Below are positions 25,722 to 36,014 of a stretch of DNA of 44,659 nt, one piece after another. Positions within the stretch are counted from its first letter, which is position 1; each line of letters starts with the position of its first letter. The notes under the pieces are model-generated. The model was not told where the DNA came from. It did no database searches and saw only the letters and a program-made list of their open reading frames with translations. This stretch comes from Burkholderiaceae bacterium (GTDB lineage Bacteria; Pseudomonadota; Gammaproteobacteria; Burkholderiales; Burkholderiaceae), in NCBI GenBank assembly GCA_023266335.1, contig JAHFQJ010000017.1, positions 1-44,659 of the forward strand. Direction: 5' to 3'. The position numbers were made by a program, and so were the translations under genes.

Positions 25722-27542
25722 TTATTTGTCTTCCACTCTTAATATAGCTAAAAATGCTTCCTGCGGTATTTCAACTGAACCAACTTGTTTCATTCTGCGT
25801 TTTCCTGCTTTTTGTTTTTCAAGAAGTTTTTTCTTGCGTGATATATCTCCGCCGTAACATTTAGCCAAGACATTTTTACGCATAGCCTTTACATTTTCTC
25901 TGGCAATTATAGTAGCACCAATTGCGGCTTGTATCGCCACATCAAACATTTGTCTTGGTATAATTTCACGCATTTTATTAGCTACTTCTCTACCTCTATA
26001 TTGAGAATTGCTTTTATGTACCATTACTGATAAGGCGTCTACTTTATCACCATTAATTAAAATATCTACTTTAACAATATCTGAAGTTTGATATTCTTTA
26101 AATTCATAATCCATTGAGGCATAACCACGTGATACTGATTTTAATTTATCAAAAAAATCCATCACAATTTCTGCCATGGGTATATCATAAGTTAGTTTAA
26201 CCTGTCTGCCGTGATAACTCATATCAATCTGCACACCTCTTTTTTGTGTACACAAAGTAATTACATTTCCGACATATTCTTGCGGCATGTAAAGCTGAAC
26301 TCTTACAATTGGCTCTTTTAATTCTTCTATTTTGCTTGGATCGGGTATTTTTGACGGATTTTCCACCATTAATTTAGTGCCGTCTTTTAAAATTAATGCA
26401 TATACTACTGATGGAGCAGTAGTAATTAAATCCATATCAAATTCGCGTTCTAGGCGCTCCTGCACAATTTCCATATGGAGTAAGCCTAAAAACCCGCAAC
26501 GGAAGCCAAAACCTAAAGCTTGTGAAACTTCAGGCTCAAATTGTAAAGAGGCATCATTTAATTTAAGTTTTTCTAATGAATCTCTTAAAGCTTCATATTG
26601 ATTAGCTTCAACTGGATATAATCCGGCAAATACTTGGGGCTTAACTTCTTTAAATCCGGCTAAAGCTTCTTTTGCTGGTTTGCTAACTGATGTAATAGTA
26701 TCACCAACTTTTGCAGCGGCTAATTCTTTAATGCCGGCAATAATAAAGCCAACTTCACCTGTATTTAATACTTCCCTAGCTTGAGATTTCGGCGTAAAAA
26801 CACCTATTTGCTCTACTCCATATTGTAAGCCGGCTGCCATTAGTAATATTTTATCTTTTGGTTTTAAACTGCCGTTTACAATACGAACCAGCATAACTAC
26901 ACCAACGTAATTATCAAACCATGAATCAATAATTAAAGCTTGCAGCGGTTCATTCATATTGCCTTTTGGCGGAGGCATTTTTTCAATAATTGATTCTAAT
27001 ACATCTTGAATGCCTAATCCGGTTTTGGCTGAACATAATGCAGCATCTTGAGCAGATATGCCAATTACATCTTCAATTTCTTGTTTTGCATTTTCAGGTT
27101 CTGCTTGCGGAAGGTCAATTTTATTCAGCACCGGCACAACTTCTACGCCTAAATCTATAGCAGTATAACAATTTGCTACTGTTTGAGCTTCTACGCCTTG
27201 GCTTGCATCAACAACTAATAAAGCACCTTCACAGGCACTTAATGAACGGCTGACTTCGTATGAAAAATCTACATGCCCTGGAGTATCAATTAAATTTATC
27301 TGATAAACCTGCCCGTTTTTTGCTTTATAGTGTAATGCCGCTGTCTGTGCTTTAATGGTAATACCACGCTCTTTTTCAATATCCATAGAATCTAAAACCT
27401 GCGATTCCATTTCTCGTTCAGATAAACCGCCGCAGTATTGAATTAATCTATCTGCTAAAGTAGATTTACCATGGTCGATATGGGCAATAATTGAAAAGTT
27501 TCGTATATTTTGCTGATTATATTCTTGTTTGTGTTCAGACAT
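25722..27542 (-). CDS. lepA: Elongation factor 4 (LepA), ribosome back-translocase GTPase
   Basis: This 606-residue translational GTPase acts on stalled or mis-translocated ribosomes. The G1 motif AHIDHGKST (about 19-27), ERGITIKAQ (G2 region), DTPGHVDF (G3) and NKID (G4) are intact. The LepA-specific C-terminal domain is recognisable from [18 protein letters not shown] to the end. Length is standard. In many proteobacteria lepB follows in the operon, but here a 111-codon unknown gene does. A candidate promoter lies at 27575-27604. Confidence 0.97.
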   Translation of the reverse strand: MSEHKQEYNQQNIRNFSIIAHIDHGKSTLADRLIQYCGGLSEREMESQVLDSMDIEKERGITIKAQTAALHYKAKNGQVYQINLIDTPGHVDFSYEVSRSLSACEGALLVVDASQGVEAQTVANCYTAIDLGVEVVPVLNKIDLPQAEPENAKQEIEDVIGISAQDAALCSAKTGLGIQDVLESIIEKMPPPKGNMNEPLQALIIDSWFDNYVGVVMLVRIVNGSLKPKDKILLMAAGLQYGVEQIGVFTPKSQAREVLNTGEVGFIIAGIKELAAAKVGDTITSVSKPAKEALAGFKEVKPQVFAGLYPVEANQYEALRDSLEKLKLNDASLQFEPEVSQALGFGFRCGFLGLLHMEIVQERLEREFDMDLITTAPSVVYALILKDGTKLMVENPSKIPDPSKIEELKEPIVRVQLYMPQEYVGNVITLCTQKRGVQIDMSYHGRQVKLTYDIPMAEIVMDFFDKLKSVSRGYASMDYEFKEYQTSDIVKVDILINGDKVDALSVMVHKSNSQYRGREVANKMREIIPRQMFDVAIQAAIGATIIARENVKAMRKNVLAKCYGGDISRKKKLLEKQKAGKRRMKQVGSVEIPQEAFLAILRVEDK

Positions 27543-27574
27543 TTAGGCTTAAAGCTCGTACTTGTAGATACTGG

Positions 27575-27604
27575 ATTATAACCTAAAATGCCTGTTTAAA
27601 ACAA
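27575..27604 (-). promoter_or_regulatory. Candidate promoter of lepA
   Basis: On the minus strand TATAAT (27580-27575) is a perfect -10 hexamer, with TTGTTT (27604-27599) 18 bp upstream as a weak -35. The start codon of lepA follows 33 bp after the -10. Confidence 0.45.
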
Positions 27605-27622
27605 TGTGGCAGCTACTAAGAA

Positions 27623-28591
27623 TTATGCTGCTTTTACAGCTGAATTTTCTTGATTATCAATACCGTCTTTAATCATTGATAGAGCTAACTTCGTCCATTC
27701 CTGAATATCGATATGGCTGTCGCCAGCATCAACTGCTATTGTATCACTTTTTGCCTCTGTTTTGGCTCTTGAATGAGTATCTAAATAAAAACAACCGCCA
27801 ATATGTGATTCTTCTTCTTTCTTGAGATTTGTAAGTACAGTTATATCTGTTTTTCTATCGCCAATGCCAAAGAAAATACTGTTTTCCGGCGCAACTGATA
27901 TTTTATTCTCTTCTAACCCATGTTTTAATGCGTCTGTGAAGGGTTTACCTTTAATTTTCACTCTATATTTTTGTTCTCCCTTTTCATCTGTATAATATAC
28001 TTTTTGAGCCGCAAACACAACATCGGCATGCGGGAATAATTGCCTGCAGGCTGTTGATGATACTAAATTATCCATATAATTATTACTATATAAAACAATT
28101 TTTATATTACTTAACCCAGTTTTTTCTCTAATTTCATTTAATAATTGTAATGTTTCTACAGCACCACTCATTAGCCCAACATCTTTATATTTAGTATCAT
28201 AATCTGCTCTTGGTGAGCTAGCTAACTCTTCCCCTTTTTGTAATTTAGATTTGGTACTAGAAACCATAGTATCAATCTTACCTTTGTTAGTGTTTTCATC
28301 TAAAAATCTGTCGGTAAACTCTTTTAGATCTTTACCAATTAATTCATTCTGCCTAACTTTTGATAGATTTTTCACTGAATCTTTAAAACAGCCAAAAATT
28401 AACTGCATTGTTTTAACTAAAGTATCGTCAATATCAATTATAAAAACTATTGTTGTATCTTTGGTTATATATGCTTGTGATAGACGGCTAAAAATATTTG
28501 GATATTTTGCTTGATATTGTGTTATTTCATCTTGATTTATAATTGGCTGATTAGAAGTTTTAGTATTGCCACGTTTTTGAACACCTGCCAT
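27623..28591 (-). CDS. HAD-like hydrolase domain protein
   Basis: This 322-residue protein has the HAD motifs in order: IDIDDTLVKT with the two catalytic Asp (about residues 53-62), LYSNN (motif II Ser, about 167-171), a Lys in KGKPF (about 214-218) and GIGDRKTD (motif IV, about 242-249). An insertion after motif I (about 65-140) is a helical cap. The N-terminal 40 residues and the C-terminal tail are polar and without match. HAD enzymes are mostly phosphatases; the substrate here is unknown. It lies 80 bp upstream of lepA on the same strand and is divergent from hrpA. No signal peptide is visible. Confidence 0.75.
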   Translation of the reverse strand: MAGVQKRGNTKTSNQPIINQDEITQYQAKYPNIFSRLSQAYITKDTTIVFIIDIDDTLVKTMQLIFGCFKDSVKNLSKVRQNELIGKDLKEFTDRFLDENTNKGKIDTMVSSTKSKLQKGEELASSPRADYDTKYKDVGLMSGAVETLQLLNEIREKTGLSNIKIVLYSNNYMDNLVSSTACRQLFPHADVVFAAQKVYYTDEKGEQKYRVKIKGKPFTDALKHGLEENKISVAPENSIFFGIGDRKTDITVLTNLKKEEESHIGGCFYLDTHSRAKTEAKSDTIAVDAGDSHIDIQEWTKLALSMIKDGIDNQENSAVKAA

Positions 28592-28844
28592 AAATATGTC
28601 TCCTTAATATATTATTATAAGTTTGGGTAAATTTTTAATACAGTTATGTTAAATTTACTAATTTAATTCTTTGATATGATGTTTGGTAGAGTTAAAATTA
28701 TACTATTTTTATTAGAAATGTGAAAGATTTTTGTAATCTAATGATAGATTAATTATTGGAAAAAAATACTAAATTTATTTTCTAAAATGTTATAATATAT
28801 ACTTGTCTCAATTCCAGTATGATGAGTATACATATAAAATATAA

Positions 28845-31800
28845 ATGCAGAATATTCTAATCAGACCCCCATTCAAACAAGCTTTTAATTTAGAAATTGA
28901 ATATCCGGATTTACCTGTAAGTAAAAGAATTGAAGAAATACGCGATATAATTTATAAACACCAAGTTGTTATTATTAGCGGTGCAACCGGTTCAGGTAAA
29001 ACAACGCAATTACCTAAAATTTGCTTAGAATTAGGACGAGGAACCAAAGGACTAATTGCTCACACGCAACCGCGCCGTATCGCAGCCACTTCAATTGAAA
29101 AGCGTATAAACCAAGAGTTAGGTTTGCCGAATGGAATAAATGCAGTTAGTCATCAAATTAGATTTCAGAGTACGACCTCAAAAGATACTTATATTAAAGT
29201 AATGACGGACGGCATTTTATTAGCTGAAATAAATCATGATAAATATTTAAGAAAATATGATACTATTATTCTTGATGAAGCACATGAACGCAGTTTAAAT
29301 ATTGATTTTCTATTGGGCTACATTAAAAAAATTCTGCCTAAAAGACCAGATTTAAAAATTATTATAACTTCTGCAACCATTGATACACAAAGCTTTTCTA
29401 AGCATTTTAATCATGCTCCGATTATTGAAATTGAAGGCAAGACTTATCCGGTTAATATTCTATACCGCTCTTTAGAAGATATTAATAATGATAATAATAA
29501 ACAGCAAAATAAAAAATCTGATGATATTTTAAATCAGGCTATTATTGAGGCTATTGATGATTTACAAAGTTATGGGATTGGTGATGTGCTGATATTTTTA
29601 GCAGGCGAGCGGGAAATTAAAGATGTAGCTAATGCTTTATATGAGCATCAAAAAGAGTTGCATATTAGCCAGCAAAAAATTATTTTGCCTTTATATTCCA
29701 GATTATCAATTACACAGCAAGAATTAGTTTTTAAGCCAAGCGGACAGCAAGTAAGAATAATTTTAGCTACTAATGTTGCTGAAACTTCTTTAACTGTGCC
29801 TAGAATTAAATACGTAATTGATAGCGGTTTAGCTAGAATTAAACGTTATTCTTACCGTCAAAAAATTGATCAGTTAAGCATTGAAGAAATTAGTCAAGCT
29901 AGTGCAAATCAAAGAAGCGGCAGATGCGGGCGTATTAGTGAAGGAATCTGCATACGTTTATATAGTCAAGCAAATTTTAACAACCGCCATTCATATACCC
30001 AGCCAGAAATTTTACGTTCATCTTTAGCCAATGTGATTTTAAAAATGACGGCAATGAATTTGGGCAATATCAATGATTTTGATTTTATACAAAAGCCCAG
30101 CACTAAAGCAGTTCACGACGGTATGCAGATTTTATTAGAATTAGGTGCAATTTCTCATAATTATTCTAATTCCAACTCCAATTCACAAAATATTCTGACA
30201 AATATTGGAAAAACACTAGCCGGCATTCCGGTTGATGTCCGTGTGGGTAGAATGTTAATTGCAAGCCAGCATTATAATTGTGTCAAAGAAATGCTGATTA
30301 TTGCATCAAGTTTTGGAATACAAGATGTCAGAGAATTTCCAAACGACCCGCAGAAGCAAAATTCAGCAAAAATTGCACATGCAAAATTTAAAGATATAAA
30401 TTCTGGTTTTAATGAAAAGCTTTTAATTTGGAATGCATCTGAAAAAATTATTCATGAAAGAAAAAGCTGGAATGAAGTGAAAAATTGGTGTAGCGATAAT
30501 TTCATCTCATTTTTAAGATTAAGAGAATGGCGTGAAATACATGCTCAATTATTAATTATTGCACAGCAAAAAAAATGGAATTTATCTGCCTCCCCTGATA
30601 ATGATAAAAATAATATTAGTAATACAAGAACTGCAGGAATAAATCAGATTGAAGCAAATATACATAAAGCGATTTTAAGCGGATTGATTACTAACATTGG
30701 TAATTATCAGCCTGAAAAGCAAATATATGCGGGTGTGTACGGCTTAAAATTTTCACTTCATCCTTCAAATAATATAGATAAGAAAAAACCAAATTGGATA
30801 ATTGCTGGTGAAATTATTGAAACAAATAAAATTTATGCACGGACAATTGCAAAAATTGATGTTAAATGGATAGAGGAAACTGCTGAGCATTTACTTAAAA
30901 AAAACATCACAGCTATTGCTTGGCATAAAAATAGCGGTCAAGTTATGGCATCAGAAAATGCTAATTTATATGGCTTGCCAATTTATACCAGCCGTAACGT
31001 GCAGTATATTCCTAGAAATATTGATATTGAAAAATACTTAGCTCAAAATCCGGATAATCTGCAAAAAATTGAAAAAGCCCGCGAGATATTTATCCGTCAT
31101 GCATTGGTATACGGAGAGATAAATACAAAATATGAGTTTTTAAAGCATAACCTGCATCTTATTCGGGATATGCAGAGCTTAGAAAATAAAAGCCGCCGGC
31201 AGGATATTTTAGTTGATGATGAAGTAATTGAAGCATTTTATTCACAAAATATTCCTAAATATATCTATAGTGAGCATACATTTAATCAATGGTTTAATCA
31301 GCAGAGTAAAATGATTAATAATCAGAGCCTGCTTTATTTAACACCCGAACTTATTACCCAAGTTCATATTGAAAACCCGAATGATTTATTTCCTAAACAA
31401 ATTGAAATTGCACATACTCAATGCAGACTTAGTTATAGGTTTGAAGTTGGACATGCGCTTGACGGCATAACTTTAAATATTCCGCTCATTTATTTAAATC
31501 AGCTTGATATAAACCGCTGTGATTGGCTGGTAAAAGGCATGCTGAAAGAAAAAATAATTGCTTTAATAAAAACTTTACCGCAAAAACAAAGAAAGAATTG
31601 TGTGCCGGTTCCGCAATATGCACAAGATTTTTTAGATAGAAATGAATTTGCTTATGGACACTTACTTTTAATATTAATAGAAGATATTAATAATAATACG
31701 GCTGCAAATGTAAATATTAATGATTTTAAACCTGAACAAATTCCGTGTCATTTACATATGAGTATAAAAATCATCGATGAATATGGACAGTATTTAGATG

Positions 31801-32930
31801 CAGGTAAAGATATTGCTATGCTTAAATCTTCATGGGGCGGTAAATCTAAACAGATATTCAGCCAAATTATTCAAACACAAGATGTAAATTTGAATGCATT
31901 AAATAAAATTAAAAATAATATTGGTAATGATAAAAATATTAAAATTTCAACTGAAGCGGCTATAGAACCTCAAAAAATTGATTATCTATCAAAAGATAAT
32001 ATAACTGCATGGACATTTGGAGAATTACCTCAAGCCATTCAAACTCAAAAAGGGCAATTGAAAATAACTGGCTATCCAGCTTTAGTTGAACATAGCAATA
32101 AACAATTTTGCTGTATAAAAATATTTGATACTCATGAACAAGCACACATTGAACATATAAAAGGTATAAAACGGCTTTTTGCCCTGCAAATTAAAGAAAA
32201 TATTAAAAAAAATCTCAAAGATTTTTCCAATCAGCCGCAGCTTGGGGTAAATTATTTAGGTATGGGGAATGCAAATGATTTATATGAGCAAATTATTGAC
32301 AGCTCTTTATGTATGGCATTTTTACCTAAACTGTCTAAATTTGGTAATTTAAATAATATGCAGATATTATCAATTAATCAAGATTATTTGCCAAAAAATA
32401 ATCAAGAATTTAGTGAATTTTTAGTCAGCGGCAAACAAAGATTTGGCTTAATTGTACAAGAAATTAAAAATCTAGCTATGGAGCTATTAAAAAGTTATGC
32501 TAATTTAATTAAAAAATTGAATCATATTAGCTTAAATAATAATTATGCCTATGCCGCTAAAGATATGCTGCAGCAATTAAATTGGTTAATTTCAAAAGAT
32601 TTTTTAATTCAGCATAGTTATGAACAATTAAAAAGATTTCCAATTTATCTTCAAGGCATTGAATTGAGAATAGAAAAATTAAAATATCATATAAATGACC
32701 AGCAGTATACTAAAGAATTAACACAATTACAGAATAAATGGCAAAATCAATTGAACACATGGCAAAAACAAGGCGTAACTAAAATATTAGGCGAAAAATA
32801 TCTAAAATTTTTAAATTTGCCCTATATGTGGCAAGAATTAAGAATTGTATTTTTTGCCCAAAATTTAAGAACTGCTTATCCAATCTCAATTAAAAGATTA
32901 GATAAAATATGGTTAGATTTAACAAATTAG
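28845..32930 (+). CDS. hrpA: ATP-dependent RNA helicase HrpA (DEAH box)
   Basis: This 1361-residue DEAH/RHA-type helicase has Walker A GATGSGKTTQLP (about 46-57), DEAHERS (about 145-151), SAT (motif III) and the motif VI region QRSGRCGR (about 362-369). HA2 and OB-like regions and the long proteobacterial C-terminal region (DUF3418) follow. It is slightly longer than the E. coli protein (about 1300). HrpA acts on RNA, with roles reported in mRNA processing and ribosome rescue. It stands alone: its upstream gene diverges and its downstream gene converges after 7 bp. No strong ribosome site precedes the ATG, though a TATAAT lies at 28791-28796. Confidence 0.95.
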   Translation: MQNILIRPPFKQAFNLEIEYPDLPVSKRIEEIRDIIYKHQVVIISGATGSGKTTQLPKICLELGRGTKGLIAHTQPRRIAATSIEKRINQELGLPNGINAVSHQIRFQSTTSKDTYIKVMTDGILLAEINHDKYLRKYDTIILDEAHERSLNIDFLLGYIKKILPKRPDLKIIITSATIDTQSFSKHFNHAPIIEIEGKTYPVNILYRSLEDINNDNNKQQNKKSDDILNQAIIEAIDDLQSYGIGDVLIFLAGEREIKDVANALYEHQKELHISQQKIILPLYSRLSITQQELVFKPSGQQVRIILATNVAETSLTVPRIKYVIDSGLARIKRYSYRQKIDQLSIEEISQASANQRSGRCGRISEGICIRLYSQANFNNRHSYTQPEILRSSLANVILKMTAMNLGNINDFDFIQKPSTKAVHDGMQILLELGAISHNYSNSNSNSQNILTNIGKTLAGIPVDVRVGRMLIASQHYNCVKEMLIIASSFGIQDVREFPNDPQKQNSAKIAHAKFKDINSGFNEKLLIWNASEKIIHERKSWNEVKNWCSDNFISFLRLREWREIHAQLLIIAQQKKWNLSASPDNDKNNISNTRTAGINQIEANIHKAILSGLITNIGNYQPEKQIYAGVYGLKFSLHPSNNIDKKKPNWIIAGEIIETNKIYARTIAKIDVKWIEETAEHLLKKNITAIAWHKNSGQVMASENANLYGLPIYTSRNVQYIPRNIDIEKYLAQNPDNLQKIEKAREIFIRHALVYGEINTKYEFLKHNLHLIRDMQSLENKSRRQDILVDDEVIEAFYSQNIPKYIYSEHTFNQWFNQQSKMINNQSLLYLTPELITQVHIENPNDLFPKQIEIAHTQCRLSYRFEVGHALDGITLNIPLIYLNQLDINRCDWLVKGMLKEKIIALIKTLPQKQRKNCVPVPQYAQDFLDRNEFAYGHLLLILIEDINNNTAANVNINDFKPEQIPCHLHMSIKIIDEYGQYLDAGKDIAMLKSSWGGKSKQIFSQIIQTQDVNLNALNKIKNNIGNDKNIKISTEAAIEPQKIDYLSKDNITAWTFGELPQAIQTQKGQLKITGYPALVEHSNKQFCCIKIFDTHEQAHIEHIKGIKRLFALQIKENIKKNLKDFSNQPQLGVNYLGMGNANDLYEQIIDSSLCMAFLPKLSKFGNLNNMQILSINQDYLPKNNQEFSEFLVSGKQRFGLIVQEIKNLAMELLKSYANLIKKLNHISLNNNYAYAAKDMLQQLNWLISKDFLIQHSYEQLKRFPIYLQGIELRIEKLKYHINDQQYTKELTQLQNKWQNQLNTWQKQGVTKILGEKYLKFLNLPYMWQELRIVFFAQNLRTAYPISIKRLDKIWLDLTN

Positions 32931-32937
32931 TTTATAT

Positions 32938-33219
32938 CTAGAGTATCCTATCTGCTGCATCTTCTGTTAGGTAGTTGCCACGAGAATATTTGAACGAATA
33001 CTTTGTTTTTAAATATTTTATAAGCTCATTTTTATGAGGTTTACACAGTTTAAATTGTCTAAATGAACTAACTGCATGAGGAATGCGACTTAAATTGCCA
33101 TAATATTCATTTGGTATTAATTTTGGGTCTACGTTATGTGTAATATTTAGAAAAAAAATATCAGATTCTTTGCTACATTTTTTATAAATACATTGATTTG
33201 TACGAGTAATATTATCCAT
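32938..33219 (-). CDS. Hypothetical protein, 93 residues
   Basis: This is a basic small protein with three Cys and no signal peptide or membrane segment. No clear ribosome site precedes the ATG, so the start or the gene itself is uncertain. It lies 33 bp downstream of lptD on the same strand and could be translated from the lptD message. Composition is protein-like rather than AT-noise-like. No family is recognised. Confidence 0.5.
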   Translation of the reverse strand: MDNITRTNQCIYKKCSKESDIFFLNITHNVDPKLIPNEYYGNLSRIPHAVSSFRQFKLCKPHKNELIKYLKTKYSFKYSRGNYLTEDAADRIL

Positions 33220-33252
33220 CTGCTTTTTAGTGGGGGAATAGCCTATTATAAT

Positions 33253-35445
33253 TTAATCTAAGGCATTGCCTAAACCTTTTAATGCAATTTGAAATATACC
33301 GCGGGTTGTATATTTACCATCAGCCCCTACAACTCGGTCAATTCCTGTGCGCATTTGCCAGCAGTTATGTAAATAATCAATACCTAAAAATGCATTGCTT
33401 AAAGCTTTACCTTGTAAGTCATAGCTAATTTTCGAATTTACTTTCCAATTTGTATGTAACTGCCATTTACTGTTAAAATTAATTTGCTTAAATGGAGTAT
33501 TATTTGTTGCATCTGTCTTTTGTCTATATTTATAACCAACTCCCAAAGATTGGTTAGAACTTGGCATCCAATCAATTTGAGTGCTAAGTTTTGTAAGTTT
33601 TTTATCATGCGGATTAAATTGTATATCACCATAGGTAGAAAAATTCTGATTAAAATTCCATGCACCCTGAACGATTAAATCAGATAATCCCTTTAACCCA
33701 TTTAAGGTTTTATTGTCTAAGTTTACTTTTGTATTTTCAAATTGATAGCGCTGTCCAATTGTAAGCCAAGTTTTTTCTACGCCGTTATTATTCAGCCATC
33801 GGCTCGTAATGCCTGCAGTTAATTGATTGGCATCACTAATTCTATCATGTCCGATAAACCGGTTATTACTAAATAAAGCATTTAAGCCAAATTCTGGCTC
33901 TGTTGTATCAAATAAGGGTAAATCATCTTGATTTTTATATGGAGTATAAACATAAAATAATCGAGGCTCTAAAGTTTGTTTTCCTTCAAATAATTTAAGC
34001 TTCCTTTCAAAAAACAAACTGCTGTCTAAACTGAATGTTGGAATGATATTCGATTTAGTTTTACCGTCGGATATGGAGCTATCATTATCTAACCAATAAT
34101 TTACCGTGTGCAAACGCAGGTTTGGACGTACAAAGTAAGAAACATCATCAAAAGATGCACTAATATTTATATCATTAAATATTCTCTTTCCGTCAATTTT
34201 ACTTGGATGAGTAAAATATGTTGCATCTGTTTCAGAATTAAGCTCAAAATTAGCAGGCAGCTTATAGTTATAAACTACATTTGCCTGCGGAGATAAATTA
34301 TAAGGTGGTATATCAGTTAAAGATTGATATTTTCTATATCTAATCAATCCGTCTAAACTTTGTTTATCATCAGCAATATGCGACTTTAGCCCAAATTCTT
34401 GAGTATATAAATGCTTAGAATATTCACTTAAACTTTTACCAAAATCATCCGGATAATTTTTATCAGATACTTTTTCAAAATTAATATAACCATTTAACCA
34501 ATTAGTAATATTATGTTTATGTTCTAGTGAAAGCGCCCAGCGATTATTTTTTGTCTGTGCATCATTAGGTAAAAATTCGCCTTCTAATCTGCCTGAATAT
34601 TTTTCTCTTAAATAGCGGAATTCAGCACCAAATAAAAAACCTCTTTTGCTCACAATTCTTGGATAAATAGTCGCATCATGCTGCGGAGCAATATTAAAAT
34701 AATATGGAATAGTAACATCTGCTCCGGCTCTAGAATTAATACTAAAGGTTGGTACTAAAAACCCGCTTCTTTTTTGATTATTAAGCGAAAAACTTACATA
34801 TGGAGATGCAAATAGGGGCAAACCTAAAAATACTAATTTAGCATCTCTAGCTGTCGCAATATTACTTCTCTCATCTATATTTAATTCATTTGCTTTGATA
34901 TACCAATCAGTGCTGTCCGGCTCACATGTGGTGTAAGTGCCGTTTTTCAAATTAATATTATATTTTTCTAAATTTGCTTTATCTGCTTTGCCGTATCCAT
35001 CTTTTTTAATAAAGCGGTATTTTGCATTTTCTACTTCACCACTTTGTTCATCAAAAGTATAATTTGCTTTTGGTGCAGATAAAATTATTTCTTCATTTTT
35101 TAGAATCACATTGTCTTTAGCACTAGCTGTATCTTTTACAAAATCATAATATATTTCTTCTGCTTGAATATATTTATCCTGCTGCCAAATTTGAGACGGA
35201 TTTTCTTTGCTGCCGCTAGCTTTCAAAAAACTACTGTCTTGACCATCAATTTGATTACCCTCTAAAACCATTTGCCTGCTATCAGAGCCTTCAGGTAGAC
35301 TTGGAATACTTTTTACAATTTCTTGAGCTGTTTTTTTATCAATGTCTATATCTAATTGAAATGAGTATACATTCTTTATTCCGCAGATGGATAATAATAT
35401 AAATATAGACAAATAAATTTTATTATACTCAACTTTTTTCTTCAT
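33253..35445 (-). CDS. lptD: LPS-assembly protein LptD
   Basis: This 730-residue outer-membrane beta-barrel, with the lipoprotein LptE, inserts lipopolysaccharide into the outer leaflet. A signal peptide (hydrophobic core YLSIFILLSICG) is followed by the periplasmic OstA/LptA-like jellyroll (about 90-200), then a barrel with alternating aromatic strands to the C-terminus. Outside the signal peptide I count only two cysteines, C174 (TYTTCEPDSTDW) and C695 (LHNCWQM). E. coli has four, forming C31-C724 and C173-C725. The retained pair corresponds to C173-C725. The usual downstream surA is absent. It is preceded by the cvpA-like gene with a 15-bp gap, likely an operon. Confidence 0.95.
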   Translation of the reverse strand: MKKKVEYNKIYLSIFILLSICGIKNVYSFQLDIDIDKKTAQEIVKSIPSLPEGSDSRQMVLEGNQIDGQDSSFLKASGSKENPSQIWQQDKYIQAEEIYYDFVKDTASAKDNVILKNEEIILSAPKANYTFDEQSGEVENAKYRFIKKDGYGKADKANLEKYNINLKNGTYTTCEPDSTDWYIKANELNIDERSNIATARDAKLVFLGLPLFASPYVSFSLNNQKRSGFLVPTFSINSRAGADVTIPYYFNIAPQHDATIYPRIVSKRGFLFGAEFRYLREKYSGRLEGEFLPNDAQTKNNRWALSLEHKHNITNWLNGYINFEKVSDKNYPDDFGKSLSEYSKHLYTQEFGLKSHIADDKQSLDGLIRYRKYQSLTDIPPYNLSPQANVVYNYKLPANFELNSETDATYFTHPSKIDGKRIFNDINISASFDDVSYFVRPNLRLHTVNYWLDNDSSISDGKTKSNIIPTFSLDSSLFFERKLKLFEGKQTLEPRLFYVYTPYKNQDDLPLFDTTEPEFGLNALFSNNRFIGHDRISDANQLTAGITSRWLNNNGVEKTWLTIGQRYQFENTKVNLDNKTLNGLKGLSDLIVQGAWNFNQNFSTYGDIQFNPHDKKLTKLSTQIDWMPSSNQSLGVGYKYRQKTDATNNTPFKQINFNSKWQLHTNWKVNSKISYDLQGKALSNAFLGIDYLHNCWQMRTGIDRVVGADGKYTTRGIFQIALKGLGNALD

Positions 35446-35460
35446 AAATTTTAATTATAA

Positions 35461-35904
35461 TTAGAATATTTGTATTATTGATGAAAACCAAGGATACACT
35501 AAAGAGGAATCTTTAAGCTTATACATTCCTGCATATGCTGTCATCCAAAAAATAAATTTTATAACTGCTGCCCCGCGGACAACGCCCCAAAATGCTCCAA
35601 ATATATCATCAATAAATTTTGTATGGGTACGCTCAGCTACTTGACCTAAAATTCCGCCTATACTTTTAAGCAAAATTAACACAATTACAGTTAATATAGG
35701 TAATGCAAAAGAGACTACCCAAGCATGTGCCTCAAAGTATATCAGAAATTCTTTAAATGGAGACAAAAAAAGAAAAGCAAGATATAAACTGCTAAGCAAT
35801 CCGGATAAACCAGAAGACATTGCTTTAGAAATTCCTTGAAACCAGCCGTATATTACAGATAAAATCCATAATATAATTAGAAAACCATCAAATAACTGAA
35901 TCAT
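35461..35904 (-). CDS. cvpA: CvpA-family inner-membrane protein
   Basis: This 147-residue protein has four hydrophobic segments at about 8-25, 30-50, 65-85 and 105-125, and the family motif pattern around GWFQGISKAMSSGLSGLLSS and WGVVRGAAVI. CvpA proteins are linked to colicin V production, envelope stress and purine operons. The usual neighbour purF is absent. Here it lies 15 bp upstream of lptD on the same strand. Slightly shorter than the usual 160 residues, it otherwise looks complete. Confidence 0.82.
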   Translation of the reverse strand: MIQLFDGFLIILWILSVIYGWFQGISKAMSSGLSGLLSSLYLAFLFLSPFKEFLIYFEAHAWVVSFALPILTVIVLILLKSIGGILGQVAERTHTKFIDDIFGAFWGVVRGAAVIKFIFWMTAYAGMYKLKDSSLVYPWFSSIIQIF

Positions 35905-36014
35905 ATATCATACTTTCTATACCTATTGTCATACTTGGATTTAATTACAATTCTTTAATTGGAATATACATTATACTTTAAAAACTTACTTTCTGTGTTT
36001 CAAAAACTAAAAAC

